Positions 11,250-23,860 of a stretch of 64,000 bases of DNA are shown here, one piece after another; within the stretch, counting starts at the first letter, position 1, and each line of letters opens with the position of its first letter. The notes under the pieces were generated by a model. The model made no database searches, was not told the origin of the DNA, and worked only from the letters and a program-made list of their open reading frames with translations. The DNA lies in assembly GCA_963678705.1 (NCBI GenBank), contig OY783211.1, forward strand, positions 16,072,603 to 16,136,602. Direction: 5' to 3'. Source of the stretch: Panorpa germanica. Its lineage: Eukaryota > Arthropoda > Insecta > Mecoptera > Panorpidae. The translations under genes and the position numbers were made by a program.

Positions 11250-14200
11250 AACTAATAGTATTAGAAAATGGCGCTAATATTTATGTTGTGTTCGTATTTT
11301 TGTTACTATTTATTCTAAATTTATTGTTGTGTTGTCTTGTGATTATTGAAACAGTATTAAAAAATAAAACAAATATTTTATTGCTGAATATATTCTTTTA
11401 TTTTATTTATATTATTATTTTATTCTAATATTTTTGCTATTAGGTACTAAATTCTTCCGTCTTAAATCATTAAATTACATATCATTGTGATTAATTCATA
11501 ATTCATTTGTGTTCCTTAATCTATCTGTCCATTCTTACTCCTTCAAAAAAAAAAAAAACAATAAATAATATTAAGTCCATCTGATTCTCTCTTCCTGCTA
11601 CTCTCTCTCTCTCTGTTTCTACTCTGCCATTCCTTTTCTTTTCTCGTTTTTTCTCTCTACCTCCGCCATCCACCACTTTCCTTCACTGCCTCCATTTAAT
11701 AACGCACAATCTTTTATTCACTTTTTACTCTTTTCTTATCTGTATTTATTTTATTTATATTAAAAAGAACATACCCAGTAAACATTTTACAATTAAACAA
11801 TTACAAGTAAACAATTTTTTGTCTGGAACGTGTTCGTTTTCTATTCAGTCGTTCATAGGAAAGGTCCTTTTTATGAGCTACAGACATTGCAACGACGGTT
11901 CACTGCTGAATTAAAAGCGGAGTAGGTTTATGATTTATGACCGGAGTTATAAACTTAAAACTAGCAGGGGTATAAAACTTAATTGAATTCTACATTTTAG
12001 ACTCTGCAAAATATAAATATTTAAATGAAGAAATAAATAGATGTAATCTTTAGTACGGATCGTGATTTTTTTAATGAATATTATTCATCTTCAACAATAC
12101 TCGTTATATTAGTTTTTTACATTGTTTTGGTGATTCAAAAATCCACGATCGGCAGGTCTGCGTTAGGTTTAAAACCTCTGTCTTACCATCGCTAAGTACT
12201 ATCTTCGTTTATATACATTCTATTCGGGGATTGAGGGAGATAGCGTCTGTCTATTACCGTTAAAGAAATATTTGTTGAAAAAGGATAGCATATACTTTAA
12301 ACATCTGTACAGATCGAAATATTATACAAGTATACAAGTGTAACGGTGAAAAATATATTTTACTTGTCTAACGCATCTCGTTTCTCTCTCACTTTTAATA
12401 AATAAACTTTCATTTACAGAATAAATGAAATGAATGTGAATTTAAAAAAAATATATCCATGTGGGAAAGAAACAGAAATACTTAATGAATGATGTTGGAA
12501 AAAGAAAGAATATTATTATGAAAAACTAACACAAAATCTGTGACAGGTAGAGAACTTGTAAAGCGTTAGAATAGAATTGTACGAGTGACTCGAACTTCAC
12601 CAAATAGGACACTTCACCAAATTGTTTACTGGGTAATAATATAAATTTTATTAATGTTTAAACCATTTTAAAAATGCAGTGAATACGACAATCAGATCTA
12701 ATTTTATTGTAATTTCTAAATATTTATCAGTTGATTTTTTTTGTATATTAAATACGCCTTATTAGCTGCAACCAATCATATTCTTTAAGTTTTCATTTAT
12801 GACGAACGAAAATTCCAGGTTTGCTGAATTCCAGGTTTTCAGTTACCACTAGTCTTGGCTTTCAATTGTGTAATTTTATAATTATGCTAATGGGTACAAC
12901 AGTGGATTTATTTTTCAAAAAGCAGTGAAATAGGTTACAACACGTTGTATTTTAGGTAACAATGTATATGTTACAGATAACTTCTCTTATTTTAAATATA
13001 CCTTAAATAATATGAGATAAACTACGAATTTTGATATAAACATTTATAGTTAAGTCATATACAGAATAATAAGAAAACTTTGTTTTTGAAAATTACTCCG
13101 ATAACAATGGACAATACTTTAAGATTTAATTGGACAAAAAAAGTTTTAAGCAAATAAATTACGTAATCATGCATACATTATTAACAATTGAAGTTGTATT
13201 CGAAAATATAATAAGATGGACTAAATATATTCACTTTATATATATAATCGTCGCTTTAGTTTCGTATATTTTTTGGGTAATTGAGTGATAAATGTAGCTT
13301 TTAAAAGGCAAACATATGCTTTAAGTAACTTTAAAAAGATGTTCACTATTTTAATCGTCACAACCATAAAGAACTGTATTATTTAGATCTGTATGTAAGG
13401 TTATGCATATATCCAATTTATAGCATAACACTAAATTATACTATTTTTGTAAAAATACATAACATCTACCAGCGCCAAGTTTTCTCGATGTAGGTGTGTT
13501 ATAGTGGTGTTATAGTTTAATTGAATAAATGTTAAATATGTATATACATTTACAGATAATAAAAAAAAATTATAAAGATAGGATCATTTTATAGTTTCTC
13601 TATTATTAGAATAAAATAAATAAATCATTACAGTCTTTACATTTCGTTCTTCAAGTATTTTTTAGTTCATAAAGTATTAATTTCGAAAGCGGCATTAAAA
13701 AAAATCAAAACAAACTTTTACGTAAAAAGTTTTCTATAGATTTAATTCAAATACAGTCATACATAAAAATCTCTATATATTGAATAAATAAACTGAAAAA
13801 GTATTAACTTTTATGTAAAATATATTTATACAATACATTGACATTTTAGAGTGAAAAACTTTGATATTACCTATGTAGGTGAACAAAAAAAATATATTTC
13901 CATGGAAATTATATGAAATTTTAAATAACAATACAATATTTTAGGTTAGGTTTACTATAAGTACATGGCGCTGACATCGCACCATATATGTATAAATACT
14001 ACATCACTTTTGATACTCACTGATTTTACATTTTAACCATTTAACAAATTCTTTTTCATCTAAACTAACTTATACTAAACTAAATTAAAAATTAGAAGGA
14101 CTATTTATATTAGAAGGAATTAGTCTAGACTCTAATGAGTCTAATGAATTTAATGAGTCTAGAGTCTCTAGAATGGGTTCTATCCAGTGCATGTTTGTCA

Positions 14201-14620
14201 CAAATTCAAGTCTATCTAGAGTAAATTTATTACAAACCATGCCGTATCATAAACTTATTTTACATGTACTGTACATCCAATACAAGTTACAACCTTTGCA
14301 ATATTTTGTTGTAATAATACAAAAGATCTCATTGAAATTCCATTGTCAAACAAAATCTTATTTCCAAGGCCATCTTGATTAGGTTAACTTGATAATACCA
14401 TATTATGTTATTACCTTGACTAACTAACTTACAAATTATAACTACATATTTGAAAAGAACGAAGATATATATTAAAAAATATAGGCTTTGTAATTATTAA
14501 TACACAATTAATTTATTATAATAATTTATAACAACAAAACTATATTTAAAAAGAAATATATTTTTTAGGTTCTATTTAAATAACAATACATTTTAACCAC
14601 AATGAATTGAAAAGAATACA
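11250..14620. other. Intergenic, low complexity, no gene seen
   Basis: This is AT-rich DNA with a CT-rich pyrimidine tract at about 11575-11700, including a short (CT)n. There is a small direct repeat of ATTCCAGGTTT at about 12810-12840, and a small cluster of TCTAATGAG and TCTAGA palindromic units at 14110-14172. No open frame longer than about 60 codons has coding character. Confidence 0.45.
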
Positions 14621-14624
14621 AAGT

Positions 14625-15166
14625 TGACGCAAGCGCAAGCCACGTTCTTTTGAATAAACGCTTTTGATGTCAGTCGGACTTCGACTTCCAATTGGATGGT
14701 ATCGTTTGCGTCGCGTGTTATTAAGTATTATATGCCATACACCAGGTTTATAATTTTCGTAAATATCTATTTAATAACCTAAAAAACAATTAATTGCGCT
14801 AAATTCATATAATTTTAGTTGAAGTGCATCATATTTTATTTAAATAATTACTTTACATGTGTTGTCAATCCTTTTTTTATAATTATAAAAGTATTTTAAG
14901 TGATTGACAGTTTTCGTTAATGTGTATTGTTGTGTCATTATTTAAATATTCTGTTAATTTAGGTTTTGTTTATAAATTAAGTCACGAAACAAATTTTTAG
15001 GTTATAATTTTGAAATACAAAACTTTCAAACTTTGAATTAGTTTACTTTTTGTTGTTAATTGTTGTGTATTGTATTGTGTGTGTTGTGTTTTATTGACTA
15101 ACATTGACATTTAAGGTGGATTATATGATTTACGTACTTGGTTCTTCTTTAAATAAAATGGGACAG
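14625..15166 (+). promoter_or_regulatory. Promoter-like patch and candidate first exon (MGQ...)
   Basis: A locally CG-richer patch at 14625-14720 contains GCAAGCGCAAGCC, an arthropod-initiator-like TCAGTC at about 14670 and ATTGG. Downstream, ATGs at 15125 and 15158 (AAAATGGGACAG) are followed by a strong donor, CAG|GTAAGT, with GT at 15167. If real, the first coding exon encodes either 14 residues or only M-G-Q, the latter compatible with N-myristoylation. The next exon would lie beyond a long intron, and I cannot find it in the window. Support is donor strength and context only. Confidence 0.3.
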
Positions 15167-16215
15167 GTAAGTTTTCACTTTCAATTTAATTTAAATAAAT
15201 AAGAATTTTGTAAAAATCTCACACTGCAAAAACATAAATTTATAATGTATTACAATTATCTTCATATATGAATGTGTGTCCTATTTAATTAGTGTATAGG
15301 ATAAAATACATTTGTGATCACCTTTTTTGGAAACTCTTCATACTTTTTACAACATGCTTATTCAAATTTAGTATGTCATTGGCGGTAAATCTGAGGTCCT
15401 GCGCTATCCTTGTAACAAGAATATTTTTCTTTAGTCCAGCACTAAATTTGTCGAAAACTTGACATTTGTGTCAAACTAAATTTCATGTAAGTCTTGGGTA
15501 TCAGAAGAAGTGTTTCAGCACGACGGAATTGGGACTAGATATAATCTGTATTGGAGATTTGTTTATCTACTACTGAAAGAGAAATACCTTTTCCAAAAAT
15601 TAGCAACCTCTATCATAACTTGTAAAATTGACTCAACATCGAAATTATTCTGATTTCGTGTACCATAATGGAAACGAATGGCCTTTCTTTAATATTACAT
15701 GGTTTAATTATAGATTTGTTGTAATTTTTTTCTCAAAGATTTATCCCAAAACTTCATATCATGTCCGGCTTATCTTCTATAATCACTCTGTCATCCGCAA
15801 CCATTTTCTTCCTGCTTCCAACCTGCTTCTGTGTTCTTCTTTTAGTATTTTTAGTCATTCTTTACTAGAAAATATTTAAAAATTGTTTTCTATGCTATCT
15901 TTTTTATTTTTAAATTTGCCGCGTAATGTTTTAGAAGTATGTACAAATCAAATTTCAACTTTCTATCTATCCTGATGATTTTGTTTTTCTGTACTAGTGT
16001 TCTTTAGAATGAATCTTAGTTATTTTCTTCATAGAATAGAAATACTTTTTGATGAAACACAGTACATTTGAACTCTGTTCTATTATATTTTTGATTTGTA
16101 TTAACCAGATATTGATTATATTAGTATTGTATAGGTATGTTACTCGTATATAGATATAGTTATACACCCATATAGTAATAGCAGTAAGTATTGTATACAA
16201 TCTTTTATTGTGTGT
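15167..16215. other. Probable intron or intergenic sequence
   Basis: No coding region or known repeat was recognised. If the candidate exon ending at 15166 is genuine, this would be the start of its first intron. The open frame at 15628-15879 has no recognisable motif and is T-rich, so it was not called. Confidence 0.35.
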
Positions 16216-16219
16216 TTAA

Positions 16220-16399
16220 TATAATAGATATTATTGTTGGTTGTCGAGGGACATTGTTGTTTTGGATAATAGAGCCGCAGAACGCGGTGGTCTTTACAAC
16301 AATGACGCGGAGCTAGCGAGGCTGCCGAGGTCTTTTCCATCTCGAACCAAGAACCAAGAACCAAGCGTACACATTGGTTCTGAAGCTGAACTAAACTGA
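16220..16399 (+). other. Orphan coding-like open stretch
   Basis: A 59-codon frame without an internal ATG start ends at TGA 16397-16399. Within a GC-richer island it reads VVLDNRAAERGGLYNNDAEL and then continues Ser/Pro/Arg-rich. Codon composition is balanced, unlike the flanks. The opposite strand is also partly open, so it could be an exon, a degraded gene piece or chance. No family is recognised. Confidence 0.25.
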
Positions 16400-16429
16400 A
16401 TACAGAACCACAAGTAAAAGGAATCAAGA

Positions 16430-17269
16430 ATTATTATTAAGGAACTTGAAACTTAAATATGTACTGACTGTACAATATATTCTGGCTACTATGGAAAACG
16501 AGTATGCTAGCATGAATTTAGTATGGTGAAATGAGAATAATGTATGAATATGTTAAGATAGACACAGCACAAAAGTTTGGTGGGCTAAGAAATGATCATC
16601 ATCGAGGCCGTGGGTAGTTCTATTGTAGAGATGGGATATTTGGTTTTTTTAGTAAATACGTTTGATGATATTTCTAAAAGGTTTCTGGTCAGGGTTTGAA
16701 CATTATTATGATTCATCTCTAAAAGTATAACGTATTCCTACAAGATCAATTCTAGCCTGTTGGCATCGCACGGCAATGTAGTTGCACTGGATAGAACTGA
16801 GTCAGAGAAGCTGAAAGTTTTTGAAAAGTTCACAAGTTGCAGATTTTACAAATTTACGATTTTAATATTAATGCTGTAGTAAAATATTGGGTTTCCATAT
16901 TTTGGTATAGATTGGAAATTTACGAACATGTTGAAACACAAAATAAAATTGATTGGTTTTTAATTGGTGCTTAGAAGTTTTTGAGAAATGTAAAGATAAC
17001 ACACTAAGCACGAAATTTGTGTCTTATTAAATCACGTAATAAAACTTTAGTTTCCATTTTTCAATTTGTTCCTATTTATATAATAAATATATAATTTATT
17101 CCTTTTAATTAATTTATTATTTTTTGACTACATATTTGGAAATTTCTCATCATTTGAAATTTTTTCTGTAAATTAATTTATTGTTTGTTAAAAACCTATC
17201 ATTTGTTGGTTGGTCTAAATGGGTTAATAATTTTGAAAGTAAGTAAATCCATTTTTAGTGCGCTCGCTT
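16430..17269. other. Gene-free sequence
   Basis: Nothing coding was recognised. A fragment at about 16595-16625 (CATCGAGGCCGTGGGTAG) resembles AGAGGCCACGGGCAG near 63945, so the two may derive from one dispersed repeat. Confidence 0.3.
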
Positions 17270-17284
17270 ACTGGTTACACCAAT

Positions 17285-17412
17285 GTCTTAAAACAATTTT
17301 ATTCTTTGCCGTATAAAGATAGAGAGAACTCTAAGATCACGTTGACCAAAGAGAAAAAACGCTTATAATTTCGTCTTAAGACAAGTCAGGCTGTTCTAGT
17401 CAGTTTGTTTTA
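17285..17412 (-). repeat. Dispersed repeat, inverted copy at 51365-51475
   Basis: Shared blocks in opposite orientation include ACAATTTTATT, TTTGCCGTA, GATAGAGAG and GTCTTAAGACA, in the same order over about 110 bp. No coding frame is present, so it is probably a non-autonomous element. Divergence is substantial, so the limits are approximate. Confidence 0.5.
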
Positions 17413-17560
17413 AGACAGTCGTGTCTTTAATGTGCGGGTTTAATTTCACCCACGATTTTTCGTTTACAGATCCTTTTTCTTTAAATCAGAAATAGATTTC
17501 AAGTTTTCGTTTTTTTACTTCGAGAAATTATTTTATTTTCGTATACTCCCTATAATTCTA

Positions 17561-17780
17561 TCCAGTTACAATAGTTTGACAAGTGTGATTCGGACTCGAT
17601 ATTTTTTCCCATTAAAAAGTATTCATTGTTTTGAAAATTACAAAAAGGGAGTCACTAAAACTACTGTAATCCGTAAACTAACGATGGGAATGTTATGAAA
17701 TTTTGACACATATCGCTTGAAGGTTGGAATTATCTAAAAATCAGATGGGTTTGTCATCCTACGAACTTATTGAGTGATGT
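17561..17780 (-). mobile_element. Mariner 5'-end remnant
   Basis: Read on the minus strand, the segment carries ATCTAAAAATC..AACCTTCAAGCGATATGTGTCAAAAT, a block typical of mariner 5' untranslated regions as I recall them. About 100 nt later comes TTTTCAAAACAATG and a decayed frame with FLMGKN, the usual mariner N-terminal motif. The frame is soon interrupted. A sister copy of the same block lies at 35640. This is a dead element. Confidence 0.55.
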
Positions 17781-20422
17781 GTTGTTGTCCGTTAAATTTT
17801 TTATGATATTTTTATAATTTTATCTCACGTTCATGTAAAGGGCAGTAGTATATTTTATATAACTTCGAGGAATATTAAAACCGCGCTAATAATTTGTAAT
17901 CAACCCTTAAGTTTGAAACTAGTAAACTTCATAGGTCGGGACACAATAATGCATACATATAGAGAGATATCTATAGAAAGACATTGTATAAAGCAAAATA
18001 ACAATAGCCACATAGAATAGCGCTGAATACAACACAGAGAATACAACTGAACTATTTTCATTGCTATTGTGTGTCAAAAAGTATTGTTAAAAAACTGAAC
18101 ATGTATTGTCTATATAAAACTCGCGTACCACTCTCGTGCGCCCCGCATCCCTGGCCCTCGATTGAACATTGAACAGTGAACAGTGTGTAGACCCATCCCC
18201 CTTACTTATCTCCCCTGAAACCACTAACAATTTGATGTTTACACCATCCTCGCTAACTTAAATGACACCTTAGAATTATGGTGTCAAAGGATGGTCAGAC
18301 ATCAGAAGTGGGACGGGTCTGGTCAATAGGATTGCAACAATATGGTGTTTATGCTAATGTCTTTTATTTGTTGGTTGACTATAAATAAATTAAATGGCTT
18401 TATTGTTAAATTAAAGAACAGGTGTTGACACTTGATCGCTCATGCTGGGATAGGGGAAAGTTACATAATTGCTTTATTATAATTTGAATGTTAGTTTAAA
18501 AAAATTAAATATTTTGTTTATAGAAAACGTAATGAAATATATTTTTGTATGGAATTACGGTCAGTGTTTTTGCTAGAATTAACATTTTGTAAAAGTAATT
18601 TCGCAAAAGGGTAACCCATTTGCTCTGGCAGCAATTTTGCTTTCATCATCAAAAGAGTCAAATCTAGAATGAATTTGAATTTTCGGAAATACACTCTATT
18701 CTTTACACCATTTAGTTTTAGATTTATTTTTGCTTATAACTTTTGTATTTTAAAAGTTACAAAAGAAAGTTATTAATACAAATTGTAGATAATATTATTA
18801 TCTACAAAAATGCACTTTACAAAATTTTTGTGAGGGTTATAGGTTTCAAGATAAACAATAAAAACTAATAGCATTTTCAATTTAATTAATTTTTTGTTTA
18901 CTCTTTAACCTGATGAAACAAAAATTGCTGTTTACCCAAAATGTACCGTCGAACCGATGACTAATTTCTTAACCTTAACTCAATAAATCTACGTAACATG
19001 GACTACAAAATATATCTATTACTTCATCTATTAATTCTACTTCCCAACAACTTTTCTAATTGCAGACTGGAGCACTTAATTTAGCCCCCAGACCCGTCAA
19101 CTTACACATGACTTCAAAACACCACGCAATTTTCCACCCTTAGTTTTGTTTTTCCATTGCTTTTAATTTTCCAACGGACGCTATGTCAGCTGGTCCTGCT
19201 TCTGCTTCTCCTTGTGGTCCTGTGATACGAGGGTTGAGAGGGGTGGGGAGGGGGTTGAACTATGCCAGCACATTTCCATGGTTTTTAATCGTTCACACAT
19301 TTTTTTCTATTCAATATTTTGTCAATTGTTCCTTCACGATTTTGTTCTGTTGTGTTCTCTATGTTTTTTTTTTTTTTGGTTTGGGGGTGGTGAGATGAAG
19401 CTGGAGTATTTAATACATTCATCTCCCTTTTAATTCATCTCTTTATTTCCCCTCAATTCTTACAAAACCTCTCTTCTCTTTATTCGATTTTTTCTTCATA
19501 TCACTGGTGACAAAATTATTAAGTTTTAGGGAATTACTTAAATTGATTAATTTTAAAAATTTCACTAATTTCATAGTCATAAGATTAGTATTGAAGTCTT
19601 TAGAATAAGGGGGTATCCATACGCAATACACACAACAGGGGCGGACCCTAAGACCACAAAGGGAGACAAGACGTGACAAGGAGATAAAAGAAGTCATAAC
19701 CTTCGTGATTTGACATCTAATCTAAAATTCGGATAATAAAAAAAAATAAACCAAGAACAAATTAGTGACGTCACAGCAGTAGATGAAATTTGTATGACCT
19801 ATTTTAGGAATGGAGTCCTAAGACTCCACATATTCGTACTGCTTGCATCGGACGCATTAGTTTTATCATAGCAACTAAGTAAATAGCATAAAACTAAAGG
19901 AAAAATAAGAAATAAAGACCATTTTTTTTACACATAAATTCCGTAAAAAGTGTTACAATCGATTCAACAACTATGAGATCAATTCATGTCCAATTTAACT
20001 TGGATCCTTCGTATGCTCATGTCATTTCAAACATGCGTACGGCTCAAATTTGGAAATAAGCAGCTGTCTGAATAAACTTCAATTATAATAGTATTTATAA
20101 TGATAGTAATTTTGTATAAAATAAATATTTTGGGTAAACACTCGACTCCCCTAAAATAAACACGTGCGTTAATTGAGGAAACTGGAAAATGCTTCAAACT
20201 TACTCGTATGAAGGAGCAAGCAATTAATGAAATAAATATACTAAATATTTATATAAATAAAAATAATTTAATATTAAAAATAATGATTTGACAAAATTTC
20301 TAAAGGACTTGAAACATATGGGTTTTCTTACTCAATCTAATATGCTTGTTATTATAAAATATTTAGAAATTATAAATCAATATTAATATTAAATTTAGGA
20401 TCTTTACCATAGAAACAATGAA
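17781..20422. other. Gene-free sequence with a GC-rich patch
   Basis: The DNA is mostly AT-rich. A CG-richer patch at 18120-18230 contains GAACATTGAACAGTGAACAGTG, a short tandem motif. At 19626-19660 a piece reading CAGGGGCGGACCCTAAG resembles one end of the GGCGGCC-type MITEs seen elsewhere. The overlapping frames at 19183-19433 are low-complexity and were not called. Confidence 0.35.
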
Positions 20423-20831
20423 CTCATTTTTTAGTGGTCGATTTTTTAATTAGTGATTGAAATAGATGTTAATAAATGTATATTGGCGTTTTTATTTTAT
20501 TAAATATTTAAATGTTGACGGAGATATAGCAAGTACAAATTTGAATTGTAGTTTTAACGCTACAGATGTCGGCCATATTTATGACGTAACATGTCGTACT
20601 ACTAAGGGATAGGTCAGTTATTTGTTATATGTATTAGAGTTATATCTACTTGCTAATAGTGTCAATACCTCCTAAAATATAGTTATTAAAAAAATAAGTT
20701 ATTAAGTAGTTATTAAATTAAATATAGAGTTATTAAAAAAATAGTTGGACATTTGAGGTCCTGGTAGTCAACTTTATCAACACATTGCAGAGTTTTATAG
20801 AAATTAGGACATGGTTCATAAGCCCGTGTCC
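20423..20831 (+). repeat. Repeat family A, copy 1 (shorter)
   Basis: It shares long blocks with the copies at 43021-43659 and 49592-50197: TTTTTTAGTGGTCGATTTTT, GATGTTAATAAATGT, GGAGATATAGCAA, and CATTTGAGGTC..GTAG near the far end. The centre is about 200 bp shorter than in the other copies. Terminal GTGTCC is partly kept on the right. It is probably a non-autonomous DNA element. Confidence 0.7.
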
Positions 20832-21719
20832 AAATTAATTATTTTCACATTTCGCATGATAAATGTTCGAGAAAAGTACGTTTGATTTTTCGAGGAAATG
20901 CATTATATGAAATGGTTAATTACTTTATAACTCTGGGATAGTAATTAAACCATTACTGGATACACTAGAAGTGTTAATTAGTATCTTAAGCGCAGGTAAT
21001 CATCATCCGTTGTTAATTTCAACCTAAATTGAGCTACATAATCACGCGTTCTTGTAATTTTATATTATATCCTTCCATAATATATTTTTTTTCATCTGTA
21101 TATATTTATTTTTCTAAATTAACGCTATTCAACAGTTTTTATAATAGAATGGTCGCCATTTTGTATAAAAAGACGTATTTTATTATTGTGAAGAGACAAA
21201 ATTAGAAGTTATTCATAACATTTTGAAAAGCGTCAATTTTGTATAGACATAATACCATTGAATATTTCTCTAAAGCATATATATAAATATAGAAAAACTA
21301 GATAGAAATATAGTCTACAGTCGTAGATGTTAGAGAGAGATGGGTAGTGTAAAGAATGGAACTGCTTTTAAAGTATAACACGTCATGTTACGTAAAGACG
21401 GGCGCTCGTATTGAAAACATTGAATCATATTTATTAATGAATTTGTAAATAGACCTGTCTCTTATATGTCGGTGAGATAAACTTATGTATATGTAGTGAT
21501 GTTAGAAAGAGATAAAATATATGGAGTGTAAAAATATAGCGCTTTTTAATAACTTCGTGCAACATTCAATTGTTTCTGTGTTTATGTGGATCAGACTAAC
21601 GTCTATTGGATTTATTCGGTTAACGTTTAGAATAACAGTAATCCGAAGTAGTGGATTAATTTTAAGTGCAGTGAATTTCCAATAGAGTATAAGAACATAT
21701 GGATATATATATATATATA
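20832..21719. other. Gene-free sequence
   Basis: No coding frame was seen. The stretch ends in a short (TA)n run just before the RTE-like segment at 21720. Confidence 0.35.
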
Positions 21720-22060
21720 CTAGCTGTCCCGGCCACGCGTTGCTGTGTCTAATGTTTTTGTCATATTACATTACATAGCGCCATCTATTGAATATTTACT
21801 CAATCTAGTCAACAGAATATTTACTCAATCTAGTCAACAGATGTCGCCATCATCGTCGCCAGATGTCATATGTCATATACAGATAATTAATAGACAAATA
21901 ATTTGCAATAAGATAATATTGCAATCATAAATTGAGATGTAAGCTATCCTATCTTTCAAGTTGGATCAAACTGCACACGGTGTACAAATTTGATTAAAAT
22001 CGGTTAAGTAGTTTAGGAGTCCATCGCGGAGGAACAACGTGACACGTAATTTATATATAT
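21720..22060 (+). mobile_element. RTE-like retroelement 3' region with TA-rich tail
   Basis: It begins CTAGCTGTCCCGGCCACGCG and ends with AAAATCGGTTAAGTAGTTTAGGAGTCCATC followed by a TA-rich tail. This layout resembles short 3' fragments of RTE-type non-LTR elements that are abundant in arthropods. An imperfect direct duplication of about 25 bp (AATATTTACTCAATCTAGTC) lies at about 21790-21838. No coding sequence remains. Confidence 0.5.
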
Positions 22061-22062
22061 TA

Positions 22063-22065
<3 letters not shown>

Positions 22066-22117
<52 letters not shown>

Positions 22118-22128
22118 TATATATAGTG
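22066..22128. repeat. (TA)n microsatellite
   Basis: An almost uninterrupted TA dinucleotide run of more than 20 units, adjacent to the end of the RTE-like fragment. It is probably expanded from the element's tail. Confidence 0.9.
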
Positions 22129-22129
22129 T

Positions 22130-23262
22130 ATATAGTACATATAAATATTTTTCACAGTTGTGTTAAACATAAATATCTCATTACGCGGATTGTTCAGGTC
22201 AAACCTATTGTTTGATAAAACAATATACACCGAAAAATCAAATTAAAAAAATATCATAACAATAGCTCTATTATCCACTGGACATTACAAAAAAAAAACA
22301 TGGCCGATACCCATGATGCCCGCGATGCCCACCGTGCTATTGTTTGAAAAATATATTCTATTTTTATTATTTAATATATTATATTTTATTTTGTATAATT
22401 AACTATTGATTGTTTTAATTAAAATGCGTTAAATAAATGTCAATTTTTGTTCGTTGACAGCACTTCATGTCCACTATAGAATGGTACGGGATAACAAAAG
22501 GAATAAAAGTGAGGTTAATAAAAAATAAATTATTTTTCAAATGCTGTTTTTGTTTTTTAAACCTTTTGAATTTATGCTTTTAATTTTATTAGCGGTAGAC
22601 AAAATCCAATACATTCTCAACATGTAAATTCTCAAGTAAATAATTTTTTTTTTATTTTAACATGCACATTTGTTCACACAAGTCCTGCCATATATAATAT
22701 GAAATTGAAATTATTACTAACTTTTATATTTTTTATACTTGCAGTAGTACCAACTGTGTCGTTTTTACTCAAACATATTTAATATTGTATTTCAGCGCTA
22801 CTGCACAAGGTTTCTCAAACCTGTTAAAGATACGAGTATGAAAGTGATATCTTTATTTTTGTTGGGAAACTATTAATTTTCATAAATTTAGCACTTAGAT
22901 ATTGTCACCCTGTGGTCTCTGGTTTGTGCTTCATACGAATAATGCAACGGTGTGAAAAAACATGTGTGCCCTTGCCTACAACAAAGTAAATTGTTGAGGT
23001 TTTGATTGTTAAGGGTGACGCGCCCTTGCTATTGGATGCAGATATAGAGAGATATGTATTCATTTATCTCAATTTAATGTTTTACCTATGCTTAATAACA
23101 TATTTTAGTCTATTGTGAGGGGTGATACAGAAAGTTCTTTTGCACACTTAGATTATTTTTAATGTAATCTGTAAATGCAATATAAGTGATATTTTAAAAA
23201 ATTTGGAGCTTTTTTTGCTTGTTGAAGTTTTTGGATGGTCTTTAAGGGCCGGTGGGGGGAGA
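22130..23262. other. Gene-free sequence
   Basis: AT-rich, with no gene recognised. A small GC-rich spot at 22300-22335 (ATGGCCGATACCCATGATGC) has a repeated GATGCCC unit and a 14-codon frame, too short to interpret. Confidence 0.35.
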
Positions 23263-23860
23263 AAGGTCAAATCGATAAAAAACATTTTTTTTAAAATATT
23301 TTTGATAATGTTTTTTGACGATATAGTTAATATATAATTACTTCTATAATTACTACAATATAATATATCATTTGAAGAATACTTTGTGAAATTTTTTACG
23401 AATTTAAATGAAGAATACTTTACGAATCTCTGCAGACGTCACAAAAGAAAGTAACATTACGGTGCCACTCATAACTCAGGATTTTTTTGAAATAGAATTT
23501 TTTTTTACAATTTCTTACAGCACCTAGAAGTCAAAATATCGATTTTTCTTGAAAAGAATCAGAAACATTGTTATTCTAAAATACGTTAAAATCAATGAAT
23601 TAAAAATATCTCGACAGCGTTACCTCGGCATTAATGTAAAGAAAGAGTGTGCAAAATTTCAAAAGAATCGGTCCAGTAGATTTTGGGCTAGAAAGGGTAC
23701 CGACTCTGAAAAAGCTTTGTGTGAAAAAAACGTATTTAAAATTTTCAAAGAAAGACCAATCCAGATCAGAGAGGTGAAGACTTAAAACTCTATATCTTCG
23801 ACAGTTTTACTCGAATCGACATTTACACAATAAACTAAATATGTTGTACAATATTATAAA
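23263..23860 (+). repeat. Repeat family B, copy 1
   Basis: It matches 34409-35050 in the same orientation and 25648-26290 inverted. Shared blocks are GATAATGTTTTTTGACGA, CAGACGTCACAAAA, GGTGCCACTCATAACTC, AGCGTTACCTC, TCAAAAGAATCGGTCCAG and TTAAAACTCTATATCT. The open frame at 23549-23785 lies inside and is not kept in the other copies. The family has no clear TIRs; it may be a retroelement 3' region. Confidence 0.75.

Noticed and set aside
19183..19433. Overlapping plus-strand frames (MSAGPASASPCGPV...)
   Set aside because: They run through T and G homopolymers into Phe-rich sequence; no splice or motif support.
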